DNA from: Actinobacteria bacterium UBA2272
GTDB taxonomy: Bacteria > Actinomycetota > Coriobacteriia > Anaerosomatales > Anaerosomataceae
Length of the DNA stretch: 64,000 bases
NCBI GenBank assembly: GCA_002347725.1
Contig: DDXA01000004.1
Coordinates: forward strand, 620,001 to 684,000
Direction: 5' to 3'
Shown: one piece after another, positions 18,279 to 26,035 of the stretch
Layout: every line of letters starts with the position of its first letter
Numbering within the stretch: position 1 is the first letter of the stretch
Notes under the pieces: generated by a model
Told to the model about the DNA's origin: nothing
The model's database searches: none
The model's input: the letters and a program-made list of their open reading frames with translations, nothing else
Translations under genes and position numbers: made by a program

Positions 18279-18359
18279 TCAGGCGGCGCGGCACACCGGA
18301 GTACGGACATACAGTCGTGTGGGCGACAGCGGCGCCCTTCTCGAGATCGCATTCTTCAC
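18279..18359 (-). CDS. Possible 26-aa leader peptide
   Basis: A GTG at 18359 preceded by GGAAGGAGG opens a 26-codon frame ending TGA, rich in Arg (five) with a single Cys near its end. It lies between the promoter at 18409-18436 and the 72-aa ORF, so it may be a leader peptide or a translated small protein. Only the ribosome binding site and position support it. Confidence 0.3.
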   Translation of the reverse strand: MKNAISRRAPLSPTRLYVRTPVCRAA

Positions 18360-18408
18360 GTGTAGTCCCTCCTTCCGGTGGCTCATGGTGCGGCTGACAA
18401 CGCGTTGC

Positions 18409-18436
18409 ATCATATCACCTATCGACCGCATGACAA
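18409..18436 (-). promoter_or_regulatory. Promoter TTGTCA-16-TATGAT on minus strand
   Basis: On the minus strand, TTGTCA (18436-18431) and TATGAT (18414-18409) are 16 bases apart. This is one of the best sigma-70-like promoters in the window and drives transcription away from phzF into the otherwise gene-poor 18.0-18.4 kb stretch. Confidence 0.55.
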
Positions 18437-18455
18437 GAGACTCCACCGAACCGAT

Positions 18456-19304
18456 TCAGACCGAGAACTCTCCTCTAGCCACAACCACGGCGCTGCCGCC
18501 GACCTCGACAGTCGTGACACCGTCGGCGCCGCCTTCAGCGCAGGCGTACAGCGTGCTCGGGCGACCGATCTCGGCTCCCTGCGAGATGATGATCTCGTCT
18601 CCCCACGCGATGCGGCCGTGCCGCGCCAGGTGCAGCGCGAGCGGACCGGCCGCCGAGCCGGTCGCCGGGTCCTCGAACACGCCAAGCTCCGGCGCGAACA
18701 TGCGCGTCTTGACCCGCGTGCCATCCACGGCGAAGCAGTTGACTCCCGTCTGGCCCACGAGATCGCCGAGCGCGCTGAAGTCAGGAGCGAGCGCGACGAC
18801 CTCGGCGTCACTGCCCAGCTCCACATAGAGGTGCGGGACACCGTTGTCGTAGACCTCGACCGGCAGCAGCGAATCACTCACGCCGAGCGCGGCGAAGAGC
18901 TTACCGGGCGACGGATACGACGCCACCGTCGGGAGCGGCTGCGTCATGCGACCGAAGACGAGCTTCGCTCCTTCGCGCTCCAACACGACCGGAACGGTTC
19001 CCGCGCCGGTTTCGATGCGCATCACGACGCTCTGCAGCGGTCCGGCGAGCGCAAACGCCGTTCCGAGCGTGGGATGACCGGCGAACGGGAGCTCGCGGAC
19101 CGGCGTGAAGATCCGCATCCGAATGTCGCCGCCGCGCTCGGCAGGGAGCACGAACGTGGTCTCCGAGAAGCCGATCTCGCGGGCGAGCACCTGCATCTGC
19201 TCGTCTGAAAGCCCACGCGCGTCGGTGAAGACCGCGAGCTGGTTCCCGGCAAGCGGGACGTCGGTGAAGACGTCGACGATCAGGAAGCGGTACGTGCGGG
19301 ACAT
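18456..19304 (-). CDS. PhzF family isomerase/epimerase
   Basis: The 282-residue protein is a diaminopimelate-epimerase-fold enzyme of the PhzF group. The N-terminal VDVFTDVPLAGNQLAVF contains the GN motif. SETTFVLP includes the catalytic Glu position of PhzF (E45). The DPATGSAAGPLALHLARHG segment is the family anion-binding loop, and RIFTPVRELPFAGHPTLGTA is equally diagnostic. The substrate of such housekeeping PhzF proteins is generally unknown; no phenazine genes are near. ATG 19304 follows GAGGAG. Confidence 0.93.
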   Translation of the reverse strand: MSRTYRFLIVDVFTDVPLAGNQLAVFTDARGLSDEQMQVLAREIGFSETTFVLPAERGGDIRMRIFTPVRELPFAGHPTLGTAFALAGPLQSVVMRIETGAGTVPVVLEREGAKLVFGRMTQPLPTVASYPSPGKLFAALGVSDSLLPVEVYDNGVPHLYVELGSDAEVVALAPDFSALGDLVGQTGVNCFAVDGTRVKTRMFAPELGVFEDPATGSAAGPLALHLARHGRIAWGDEIIISQGAEIGRPSTLYACAEGGADGVTTVEVGGSAVVVARGEFSV

Positions 19305-19404
19305 CTCGGCTCCTCGCGTTGTGGTCGCGCTCAATGATACCCGCAATGGAACGCCGCACCTTCGACGGAAGTTGCTGCGTACGAACCCGGAAACGCCCGC
19401 ACGC

Positions 19405-19432
19405 TTGACATCCGACGCTTTGGGCATATACT
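19405..19432 (+). promoter_or_regulatory. Promoter TTGACA-16-TATACT of the TetR-controlled ABC operon
   Basis: A consensus TTGACA (19405-19410) and TATACT (19427-19432) are spaced by 16 bases. The operator palindrome begins inside the -10 element, so binding would occlude RNA polymerase. Confidence 0.7.
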
Positions 19433-19450
19433 GACTGACCGTCAGTCAGT
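19430..19450 (+). promoter_or_regulatory. TetR-type operator, perfect 10-1-10 palindrome
   Basis: Arms ACTGACTGAC (19430-19439) and GTCAGTCAGT (19441-19450) are perfectly complementary around a single C. The size and position over the -10 match TetR-family operators. The TetR gene is the third cistron of the same operon, so autorepression is the simple reading. Confidence 0.75.
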
Positions 19451-19498
19451 ACGGTACGCGGGGGCCCTCTCCCGCACCATCGGGAGGCGACCGGCATC

Positions 19499-20614
19499 AT
19501 GAGACTCGGCACCCTGATCATCAAGAACGTGCTGCGCCAGCGGACCCGCACGCTGCTCACGCTCCTCGGCATCAGCATCGGCATCGCAACGATCCTCACC
19601 CTTGGGGCTGTGGCCGATGGTCTCACGGCCGCCTTCACCGGCGTGGTCAACTCGGGGGAGGCCGACTTCCTCGTGGGCCAGGCGGGCTCGGCCGACCTCA
19701 CCTTCAGCCGCATCGACTACGCTCTGCTCGAACGACTGGCCGCCGAGAAGGGCGTGGCGCAGGTGGAGGGCGTGAACATCGGTGTCACCCAGTACGGCGA
19801 CAACCCGTTCTTCATGGTCTTCGGACTGACCGGAAGCGGTGTGGATCTCGGTGGGTTCAGCCTCGTGGACGGTGAGACGCTCTATCCGGGCGAGGACGAG
19901 ATCGTGCTCGGCAAGGTTGCGGCGAGCGTGACCGGCAAGGAGATGGGCGACACGATCACCCTCTTCGGAACGGAGTTCGAGGTCGTGGGCGTCTACGAGA
20001 CCGGCGAGCAGCTTCAAGATGGAGGCTCCGTCCTCCGCGCGCCGGTGCTCCAGCGCCTCACCAAGAACGAGGGCAACGTGACCATCGCGTTCGTGAAGGC
20101 CACGTCGGACACCGATGTGGCCGAGCTGACCGCCCGCATCGATGCAGACTACGCGGACGAGCTCGTCACCGTGAAGGACGCTGGCGAGATCTCGCGGTTG
20201 GACCAGGGCACGCAGATCATCGACTCCGCTACGTGGATGATCTCGGCCCTCGCCGTGATCATCGGCGGCATCGGCGTGATGAACACGATGATCATCAGCG
20301 TGTTCGACCGCGTCCGGGAGATCGGCGTCCTGAAAGCGGTCGGCTGGCGACGGCGCACCGTGATGGCGATGGTGCTCGGTGAGGCCGTGATCATCGGTCT
20401 GGCATCGGTCGTCACCGGGACCGCGATCGCGATGGCGGTGCTCGTGCCGCTTTCGGCCACCGATGTCGCCCGTGCGTTCCTGCAGCCGGCCTACAGCGTG
20501 AACCTGTGGCTGCGCGCCACCGCCGTGGCCGTCCTCGTCTCGGTTGTCGGCGGTCTCTATCCGGCGTGGAAGGCCGCCAACCTGTCCCCCGTCGAAGCCC
20601 TGCGCTACGAATAG
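19499..20614 (+). CDS. ABC transporter permease, FtsX/DevC type
   Basis: This 371-residue permease has the FtsX pattern: first helix TLLTLLGISIGIATILTLGAVADG, an extracytoplasmic domain (about 45-245), then three helices with ALAVIIGGIGVMNTMIISVFDRVREIGVLKAVGWRRR and the terminal GGLYPAWKAANLSPVEALRYE. With the ATPase that follows it forms an exporter; substrate unknown. ATG 19499 follows GGGAGG. It is the first gene behind the TetR operator, so it is expected to be induced by a ligand of the TetR protein. Confidence 0.92.
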   Translation: MRLGTLIIKNVLRQRTRTLLTLLGISIGIATILTLGAVADGLTAAFTGVVNSGEADFLVGQAGSADLTFSRIDYALLERLAAEKGVAQVEGVNIGVTQYGDNPFFMVFGLTGSGVDLGGFSLVDGETLYPGEDEIVLGKVAASVTGKEMGDTITLFGTEFEVVGVYETGEQLQDGGSVLRAPVLQRLTKNEGNVTIAFVKATSDTDVAELTARIDADYADELVTVKDAGEISRLDQGTQIIDSATWMISALAVIIGGIGVMNTMIISVFDRVREIGVLKAVGWRRRTVMAMVLGEAVIIGLASVVTGTAIAMAVLVPLSATDVARAFLQPAYSVNLWLRATAVAVLVSVVGGLYPAWKAANLSPVEALRYE

Positions 20615-20641
20615 CGAACCCGTCCAGCTGAGGAGTACATC

Positions 20642-21310
20642 ATGGCGATCATCGAAGCGACCGGTGTGAAGAAGCACTACGACCACGGCGCGATCAAGGC
20701 GCTCGATGGCGTCGACCTCTCGATCGAACCCGGCGAGTTCGTGGCGATCATCGGTCCCAGCGGCTCGGGCAAGTCGACACTCCTGCATATGCTCGGCGCG
20801 CTCGACGCGCCCGACGAGGGCACCGTTGTGATCGACGGAGCCGACCTGGCGCACGAGCGCGACCTGGCGTCGTTTCGCCGTCGCAGCGTCGGATTCGTCT
20901 TCCAGCTCCACAACCTCATCCCCACGCTGACCGCACTCGAGAACGTGCAGATCCCGCTGGTGGACGATGGGACTCGCCCGGTCGAGCGCACTACGCGTGC
21001 CACCGAGCTGCTCAGGCGCGTAGGTCTGGCCGACCGACTCGGCAACCTGCCGACGACGCTTTCCGGCGGAGAGCGCCAGCGTGTGGCCATTGCGCGCGCA
21101 CTCGTCAATCGGCCCCGTATACTGATAGCCGACGAGCCCACCGGCGCGGTCGACTCCGAGAACAGCCGCCTGATCATGGAGCTGCTCAAGGAGCTCAACC
21201 GCGAGACCGGCATGACGCTCATCGTGGTGACGCACGACCCGGCGGTGGCCGAGCAGGCCGACCGGGTGATTCGCGTGCTCGACGGACGGGTGGTGACGGA
21301 GGCCGCGTGA
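20642..21310 (+). CDS. ABC transporter ATP-binding protein, LolD/MacB type
   Basis: A 222-residue ATPase with Walker A GPSGSGKST (about 40-48), Q-loop VFQLHNLIPTLTALENV, signature LSGGERQRVAIARAL, Walker B ILIADEPTGAVD and switch His VVTHDP. It pairs with the FtsX-type permease 27 bases upstream. Its TGA overlaps the GTG start of the tetR gene by four bases, coupling regulator and transporter synthesis. Confidence 0.95.
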   Translation: MAIIEATGVKKHYDHGAIKALDGVDLSIEPGEFVAIIGPSGSGKSTLLHMLGALDAPDEGTVVIDGADLAHERDLASFRRRSVGFVFQLHNLIPTLTALENVQIPLVDDGTRPVERTTRATELLRRVGLADRLGNLPTTLSGGERQRVAIARALVNRPRILIADEPTGAVDSENSRLIMELLKELNRETGMTLIVVTHDPAVAEQADRVIRVLDGRVVTEAA

Positions 21311-21933
21311 GCGCCAGGCAGCGCAAGGATCCGGAAGTGCGACGTGCCGAGCTGGTCGCGGCGGCAGCGGCGCTGTTCTCCGAGCGCGGCGTGGCCGCCA
21401 CCGCTGTGAGCGACATCGTGCGCGCTGCCGGTGTGGCACAGGGCACCTTCTACCTGTACTTCGACAGCAAGGACGACATCGTCTGCGCGGTTGCCGAGAT
21501 GCTCATCGACGGCATGGTCGCGCGCATCGAATCGGCGCTCGACGAGCCCGGACGCAGTGCGATCGAGAAGCTGGATGCCATGGCCTCGGCGCTCGTGGAG
21601 ATCAACGACGAACCCTACGAGGTCGAGCTGATGGGGATCTTCCACCGCCCTGACAACCTCGCGTTCCACGACAGCGTGAACCGCTCGATCGTACCCCGGC
21701 TGATGCCACACCTCGCCCGTATCATCGGTCAGGGCGTAGACGAGGGCAGCTTCGTGGCCGAAGACCCCGAGAAGTCGGCGTGGTTCATCCTCGGCGCGCT
21801 GCAGGGACTCGAGCTCGGCTTCACCGGCACCGATGAGGTCCGCGAAGCGGTCGGCCAGCTCAGGGCGTTCGTGCTGCGTGGCCTCGGGCACTCAGGCGTA
21901 CCGACCCCCGGCGGTAGCGGAGGTGCTGCATGA
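21307..21933 (+). CDS. TetR/AcrR family regulator of the ABC operon
   Basis: The 208-residue protein has an N-terminal helix-turn-helix (about 12-58), GVAATAVSDIVRAAGVAQGTFYLYFDSKDDIVCAVAE, with the diagnostic GTFYLYFDSKDD segment. A variable all-helical ligand pocket and dimer domain follow. GTG 21307 overlaps the ATPase stop (GTGA), and its own stop overlaps the tspO ATG (ATGA). The perfect palindrome at 19430-19450 is the likely operator. The ligand is unknown but probably a hydrophobic exporter substrate. Confidence 0.93.
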   Translation: MSARQRKDPEVRRAELVAAAAALFSERGVAATAVSDIVRAAGVAQGTFYLYFDSKDDIVCAVAEMLIDGMVARIESALDEPGRSAIEKLDAMASALVEINDEPYEVELMGIFHRPDNLAFHDSVNRSIVPRLMPHLARIIGQGVDEGSFVAEDPEKSAWFILGALQGLELGFTGTDEVREAVGQLRAFVLRGLGHSGVPTPGGSGGAA

Positions 21934-22316
21934 ACTGGTACGAGGAACTCGCCAAGCCCGCGTGGGCGCCGCCGGCGCCGGTCTTCGGCATCGTGTGGAG
22001 CATCCTGTACCCGATCATCATCGCAGCGTACGGCTACGTCATCTATCGCATCGCTCGCGGCGAGTTCCCGTCGTCGCTCCTCGTGCCGATCCTCTTGAAC
22101 ATCGTCGCCAACGTCGCGTTCACGCCGATCCAGTTCGGCCTGCGCAACCTCTGGCTTGCCGAACTCGACATCGTCGTCGTGCTGGCGACGATCGTCTGGT
22201 CGATGATCGCGATCTGGCCGCACGCGCGCTGGGCGTCACTCGCGCTCACGCCCTACCTCGTGTGGGTGATGATCGCGACCGCGCTCCAGTCGAGCATCAC
22301 GTGGCTCAACCGCTGA
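21930..22316 (+). CDS. tspO: TspO/MBR family membrane protein
   Basis: A 128-residue protein with five membrane helices. It starts with the TspO hallmark WYEELAKPAWAPPAPVFGIVWSILYPIIIAAYG and continues with conserved ANVAFTPIQFGLRNLWLAELDIVVVLATIVW. It is slightly shorter than typical TspO (about 150) but appears complete. TspO binds tetrapyrroles and other hydrophobic ligands and is stress-related. Its ATG overlaps the tetR stop, so it is part of the ABC-TetR operon, an unusual association. Confidence 0.9.
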   Translation: MNWYEELAKPAWAPPAPVFGIVWSILYPIIIAAYGYVIYRIARGEFPSSLLVPILLNIVANVAFTPIQFGLRNLWLAELDIVVVLATIVWSMIAIWPHARWASLALTPYLVWVMIATALQSSITWLNR

Positions 22317-22329
22317 GCGCTTCGCGGGG

Positions 22330-22356
22330 TTGACAGGCGACCTCAATCAGTAGATT
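22330..22356 (+). promoter_or_regulatory. Promoter TTGACA-15-TAGATT of the abrB-like/arsM operon
   Basis: TTGACA (22330-22335) and TAGATT (22351-22356) are 15 bases apart, slightly short. The -10 lies in the centre of the AATCAG...CTGATT inverted repeat, so repressor binding would block it. Confidence 0.5.
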
Positions 22357-22362
22357 CTGATT
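22345..22362 (+). promoter_or_regulatory. Inverted repeat AATCAG-N6-CTGATT over the -10 (candidate operator)
   Basis: A perfect 6-bp inverted repeat with a 6-bp spacer sits on the predicted -10 in front of the small Cys-rich AbrB-like gene and arsM. ArsR/SmtB-type operators have similar A+T-rich half-sites, but no ArsR gene is in the window; the AbrB-like protein itself is an alternative. Confidence 0.45.
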
Positions 22363-22377
22363 CTGCTGATTCTGCTG
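22354..22377 (+). repeat. Tandem 9-bp repeat ATTCTGCTG
   Basis: ATTCTGCTG occurs twice in tandem (22360-22368, 22369-22377), preceded by a partial copy ATTCTG (22354-22359). It lies between the -10 and the ATG 22396 ribosome binding site. Confidence 0.6.
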
Positions 22378-22395
22378 ACGCTATTGGAGGCCGCC

Positions 22396-22659
22396 ATGCC
22401 CGCATCCGACGACTGCGCTACGTGTGTTCCCGGCGGCTGCTGCGCGCTTGAGGCGGTCGTGAGCATCGACGAGCGTGGACAACTCGTGTTGCCGAAGGAC
22501 CTGCGCATGCGTGCCGGCATCGGAGCCGGCGAACGGCTCGCGCTCGTGAGCTACGCAGGCGAAGACGGCGGCATCTGCTGCATCACGCTCGTGAAGGCGG
22601 ACGCCGTTGCGGGCGCCGTACGCTCGGTGATCGGCCCGGCGCTCGGCCTCGATACCTGA
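22396..22659 (+). CDS. AbrB/SpoVT-like small regulator, HgcAB-associated type, Cys-rich N-terminus
   Basis: The 87-residue protein starts at ATG 22396 behind GGAGG. An N-terminal Cys cluster (DDCATCVPGGCCALE) precedes a swapped-hairpin AbrB/MazE-type DNA-binding domain (VVSIDERGQLVLPKDLRMRAGIGAGERLALVS). Further paired Cys (GGICCITLV) lie in the middle. The pattern resembles proteins annotated as HgcAB-associated, found beside metal or metalloid methylation genes. It lies 41 bases upstream of arsM in one operon. I infer a metal(loid)-sensing regulator in which arsenite or mercury could bind the Cys pairs; this is not shown by sequence alone. Confidence 0.7.
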   Translation: MPASDDCATCVPGGCCALEAVVSIDERGQLVLPKDLRMRAGIGAGERLALVSYAGEDGGICCITLVKADAVAGAVRSVIGPALGLDT

Positions 22660-22700
22660 CAACCTGGCGGCGGATGCACTGCCGCCCGAGAGGAGAACCG

Positions 22701-23543
22701 ATGGGAACCCACAACGACACGACGATCAAAGAGGCGGTCCGCGACCGCTACGCCGGGCATGCGGTCACCAAGACATCCTGCTGCGGCGGAGGTTCGTGCT
22801 GTGGCGACTCGGCAGCGACAGGAGCGACCGCGGTGGTCCCCGGCTCGTACGACCCCGCCGAGCTCGACGCGCTGCCCGGCGATGCCGATCTCGGCCTCGG
22901 GTGCGGCAACCCGCTCGCACTCGAGTCGCTGGCCGAGGGCGAGACTGTAGTGGACCTCGGCAGCGGCGGCGGCATCGACTGCTTCCTCGCGGCTCGCCGG
23001 GTGGGCCCGACCGGTCGCGTCATCGGCGTCGACATGACGCCTGAGATGATCGCGCTTGCTCGCAGCAACGCCAAGCGCGGCGGCATCACCAACGTCGAAT
23101 TCCGCCTCGGCGAGATCGAAGCGCTGCCCGTAGCCGACGGGACCGCCGACATCGTGATCTCCAACTGCGTGATCAATCTCGTGCCCGACAAACACCGCGC
23201 ATTCGCCGAGACGTTCCGAATCACGAGACCCGGCGGGCGCATCTCCGTCTCGGACATCGTCACCACCCAGCCACTGCCCGAGCTCGCGCGCGAGTCGGTG
23301 GCCGCGTACGTGGCGTGCCTCGGCGGCGCCTCCACGCTCGAGGACTACCTCGGCGCGATCAAGGAGGCCGGGTTCGCCGACGTGCGCGTGGTGAGCGACA
23401 CTGCCTACGCGATGGACGACGACGAAGCCGACGCTCTCGCATCTTCGTTCGGCGCAGACCTGCCCGGCACCCTCGATGCCGATGAGGCCCGTCGCGTGGC
23501 GAAGCTCTTCCACAGCGTCACGGTCCAGGCGCATCGGCCGTGA
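22701..23543 (+). CDS. arsM: Arsenite S-adenosylmethionine methyltransferase
   Basis: This 280-residue cytosolic enzyme transfers methyl groups from SAM to arsenite. The N-terminus contains a Cys cluster (TSCCGGGSCCGD, about 26-37) and SYDPAELDALPGDADLGLGCGNPLAL with the first conserved ArsM cysteine. The SAM motif is VVDLGSGGGIDCFLAARRVG (with the second conserved Cys). A third Cys lies at ISNCVINLVPDK, the ArsM signature. ATG 22701 follows GAGAGGAG. The role is arsenic detoxification by methylation; the neighbouring AbrB-like protein probably regulates it. Confidence 0.95.
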   Translation: MGTHNDTTIKEAVRDRYAGHAVTKTSCCGGGSCCGDSAATGATAVVPGSYDPAELDALPGDADLGLGCGNPLALESLAEGETVVDLGSGGGIDCFLAARRVGPTGRVIGVDMTPEMIALARSNAKRGGITNVEFRLGEIEALPVADGTADIVISNCVINLVPDKHRAFAETFRITRPGGRISVSDIVTTQPLPELARESVAAYVACLGGASTLEDYLGAIKEAGFADVRVVSDTAYAMDDDEADALASSFGADLPGTLDADEARRVAKLFHSVTVQAHRP

Positions 23544-23564
23544 TCGGCGGCGTGCGACGGCGCC

Positions 23565-25193
23565 TCAGGCGGTAGCCGCCTCGGTGATGCGCTCCACCGC
23601 CCGCTCGGCAGCGTCTGCAAATGGCAGCAGCACGAGGTCGGCGCCCGCGACCCTCAGCCGATCCGCGGTCTGGACGTCGTGTGCCGTCGCGGCGAACGAG
23701 CCTGCGTAGCCGTTCGCCTCAAGTGACTGCATGAGCTCGAGGTTGACCGCAGCGTCGGGCAGCGTGCTCACCACCCAGGAGGCGCGTGCGAGCGGCAGTA
23801 TCGACGCGATCTCCGGGTCCTCGGCGTCGCCGTACTGCGCGTCGATGCCCCGCTCGAGACCGCGCCTCACGCGTCCCGGGTCAAAATCGACCCCGAGCAC
23901 GCGCATGCCTCCCTCGGACAGACCCACGGCGAGGTCGTCGCCGTACCGGCCGAGGCCGAGCACGATCGCGTCGACCCGCGAGGGGCCGGTGGTCGACTCG
24001 GCACGCTCGCTGTGCGCGTGCTTCCGCTCGAAGATGCGCAGCGGGCCGGCAAGGAGCTCGTAGAGCTTGTGCGAGTACAGGATCAGGTACGTGGACAGAC
24101 CGATGGTGATGATCCCCACCACCGTGATCAGGCTGAGCGTCTGCTGCGTGATGTGACCGAGCGTCACGCCTAGAGCACCAAAGATCAGCGAGAACTCCGA
24201 GATCTGCGCCACAGTGAGACCGGCGAGGAGCGACGTGCGGCGCCGGTAGCCCATCAGACCCATGATCGTGAGCACGATGAGCGGGTTGCCCACGAGCACG
24301 AACACCGAAAGGGCGAGTGCGCGTGGCAGCTGGTCGCCGATCGACGTCACGTCCAGCTTGGCGCCGAGATCGAGGAAGAAGAACAGCAGCATGAAGTCCC
24401 GGATGCTCACCAGGCGCGTGGCGAGCGCCTCGCGGTAGCGCGTCGACGCCAGTGAGACACCGGCGATGAACGCGCCGACCTCCTTGCTGAACCCGAGCGT
24501 GTCCCCCGCCGCCGCGAGCGCGACGGCCCAGGTGATCGCGAAGAGCATCAGCATCTCGGGCGAACGCGCCAACCGGTCCAGTAGCCACGGGAGTACGAAC
24601 CTTGCGAGCACCGCTACCGCAGCCACGAACGCGATCCCGCTGCCGGCGATCCTGAGCGCGTCTTGGGTCGCCTCGCCCGAATCGCCGGCGAACGCGCTCA
24701 GCAGTACCATCACCACGATGACGACGATGTCCTGGACGATGAGAAAACCGACAGCGATGCGGCCGTGAAGCGAGTCGATCTCTCGTTTGTCCGACAGCAG
24801 CTTGACGATGATGATCGTGCTGGAAAACGTGAGCGCGACGGCCACGTACAGCGCCGCCATCGGCTCGAGGCCGAGCAGGCGCGCGATCACGAAACCGAAC
24901 CCCGAGGTGAACAGCACCTGCCCTATGCCGGTGGCGAGCGCGACGCGCCCCACCGAGCGCACGAGATCGACATCGAGCTTGAGGCCGACCACGAACAGCA
25001 ACACGGCGATGCCGAGCTTGGCGAGCAGGTCCACCGCATCTCGGTCCTGAACGATGTCGAAGCCGAGCGGTCCCGCAACGAGCCCCACGGCGATGAACGC
25101 CACAATGAGTGGCTGCCGCAATGCGGTCGCAATACCACCGGCGATCGCGGCGAGCGCCAGGATGAACGCGATCTCATGGAAGATGGACGGCAT
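23565..25193 (-). CDS. CPA2 family cation:proton antiporter with C-terminal TrkA-N domain
   Basis: A 542-residue protein with about twelve membrane helices of the Kef/CPA2 antiporter family (IAGGIATALRQPLIVAFIAVGLVAGPLGF; LLAKLGIAVLLFVVGLKLDVDLVR; ALTFSSTIIIVKLLSDK). A cytoplasmic Rossmann TrkA-N domain begins at about residue 405 (DAIVLGLGRYGDDLAVGLSEGG). It exchanges K+ or Na+ for protons and is gated by nucleotides. It lacks a TrkA-C domain. It is convergent with arsM. Confidence 0.93.
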   Translation of the reverse strand: MPSIFHEIAFILALAAIAGGIATALRQPLIVAFIAVGLVAGPLGFDIVQDRDAVDLLAKLGIAVLLFVVGLKLDVDLVRSVGRVALATGIGQVLFTSGFGFVIARLLGLEPMAALYVAVALTFSSTIIIVKLLSDKREIDSLHGRIAVGFLIVQDIVVIVVMVLLSAFAGDSGEATQDALRIAGSGIAFVAAVAVLARFVLPWLLDRLARSPEMLMLFAITWAVALAAAGDTLGFSKEVGAFIAGVSLASTRYREALATRLVSIRDFMLLFFFLDLGAKLDVTSIGDQLPRALALSVFVLVGNPLIVLTIMGLMGYRRRTSLLAGLTVAQISEFSLIFGALGVTLGHITQQTLSLITVVGIITIGLSTYLILYSHKLYELLAGPLRIFERKHAHSERAESTTGPSRVDAIVLGLGRYGDDLAVGLSEGGMRVLGVDFDPGRVRRGLERGIDAQYGDAEDPEIASILPLARASWVVSTLPDAAVNLELMQSLEANGYAGSFAATAHDVQTADRLRVAGADLVLLPFADAAERAVERITEAATA

Positions 25194-25315
25194 CGGCGCG
25201 ATCCTGTCGGGTCGTGTCGGGAGCCTGCGCCCCCAGGATACCCGAACGTCAGGAGAACGCCGCCCTCACTTCGCGCAGCCGATGCGCGCTATCGCCCACT
25301 GCCGCCCTCGACAGG

Positions 25316-26026
25316 TCAGTCGGCAAGGTCCTCGGCGGTACGCTTGAGCCCCGCGAGTGTCTTGTACGCGAACGCCGACCCGCCCATGTCGAGCGGGTTG
25401 TCGAACAGCCACCCTACGAACCCGCCGAAGCCCGAACCGCCGTTGCGGATGCGCAGGACAAGCCGCGTCGTGTCATCGTCGACCGGCTCGGCCACCCATG
25501 CCCAGGACATCGCGCTCTGTGCCGAGGGATCGTTCGGTTCGAGCTTCCGGCCGTCGGCGGCCATCGCAGCGAACAGCACGAGCACGCCCGGCTCGATGCG
25601 CACGACCTCGTAGCCGACGGCCTTGTTGATGTACACGGTGTCGCCGACCGCGAGATCCTGCAGCTCGGGCACAACGCGACTCGAGTAGGAGCCGTCGACG
25701 AACTCGGCCGAGCCGGTGGCCTTGTAGAACCAGTCCCAACCGTACCAACCGGCCCGTTGGTAGCCCATCTGCACGATAAGCTTGTGCACCAGGTCATAGG
25801 GCGCCTCGATGGTGATCGCCCGTGTCGAGGAGCTGGTCGCCTCGGCGATGAGGTCGTCTCCGGGCAAGACGGCCTCGATCTCGGCATCTGTGGCGCCGAG
25901 CCGGTTGTACCAGCCACGCAGGAGCGGCGGCAGGATCACCGACCCGACGATCAGGGCCAGGACAAGCCCACCGATGACGATGCCGGTCCCCTTCAGGGTG
26001 CCGAGCAAAGCGTGCCTGACGTTCAC
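25316..26026 (-). CDS. Membrane-anchored SRPBCC-like protein
   Basis: The 236-residue protein has one N-terminal membrane helix (about 9-32). A soluble domain follows with the pattern of SRPBCC lipid-binding folds: RAITIEAPYDLVHKLIVQMGYQRAGWYGWDWFYK, VGYEVVRIEPGVLVLFAAM and a C-terminal helix after RLVLRIRNGGSGFGG. The GTG start at 26026 follows AAGGAG, which overlaps the TAA of the upstream gene, so the two are coupled. The ligand is unknown. Confidence 0.75.
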   Translation of the reverse strand: MNVRHALLGTLKGTGIVIGGLVLALIVGSVILPPLLRGWYNRLGATDAEIEAVLPGDDLIAEATSSSTRAITIEAPYDLVHKLIVQMGYQRAGWYGWDWFYKATGSAEFVDGSYSSRVVPELQDLAVGDTVYINKAVGYEVVRIEPGVLVLFAAMAADGRKLEPNDPSAQSAMSWAWVAEPVDDDTTRLVLRIRNGGSGFGGFVGWLFDNPLDMGGSAFAYKTLAGLKRTAEDLAD

Positions 26027-26035
26027 GACGACTCC

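Noticed and set aside
19442..21439. A 665-codon open frame on the minus strand
   Set aside because: It is antisense to the ABC permease, ATPase and the start of tetR, with a His/Arg/Asp-rich composition typical of a GC-rich shadow frame and no domain.
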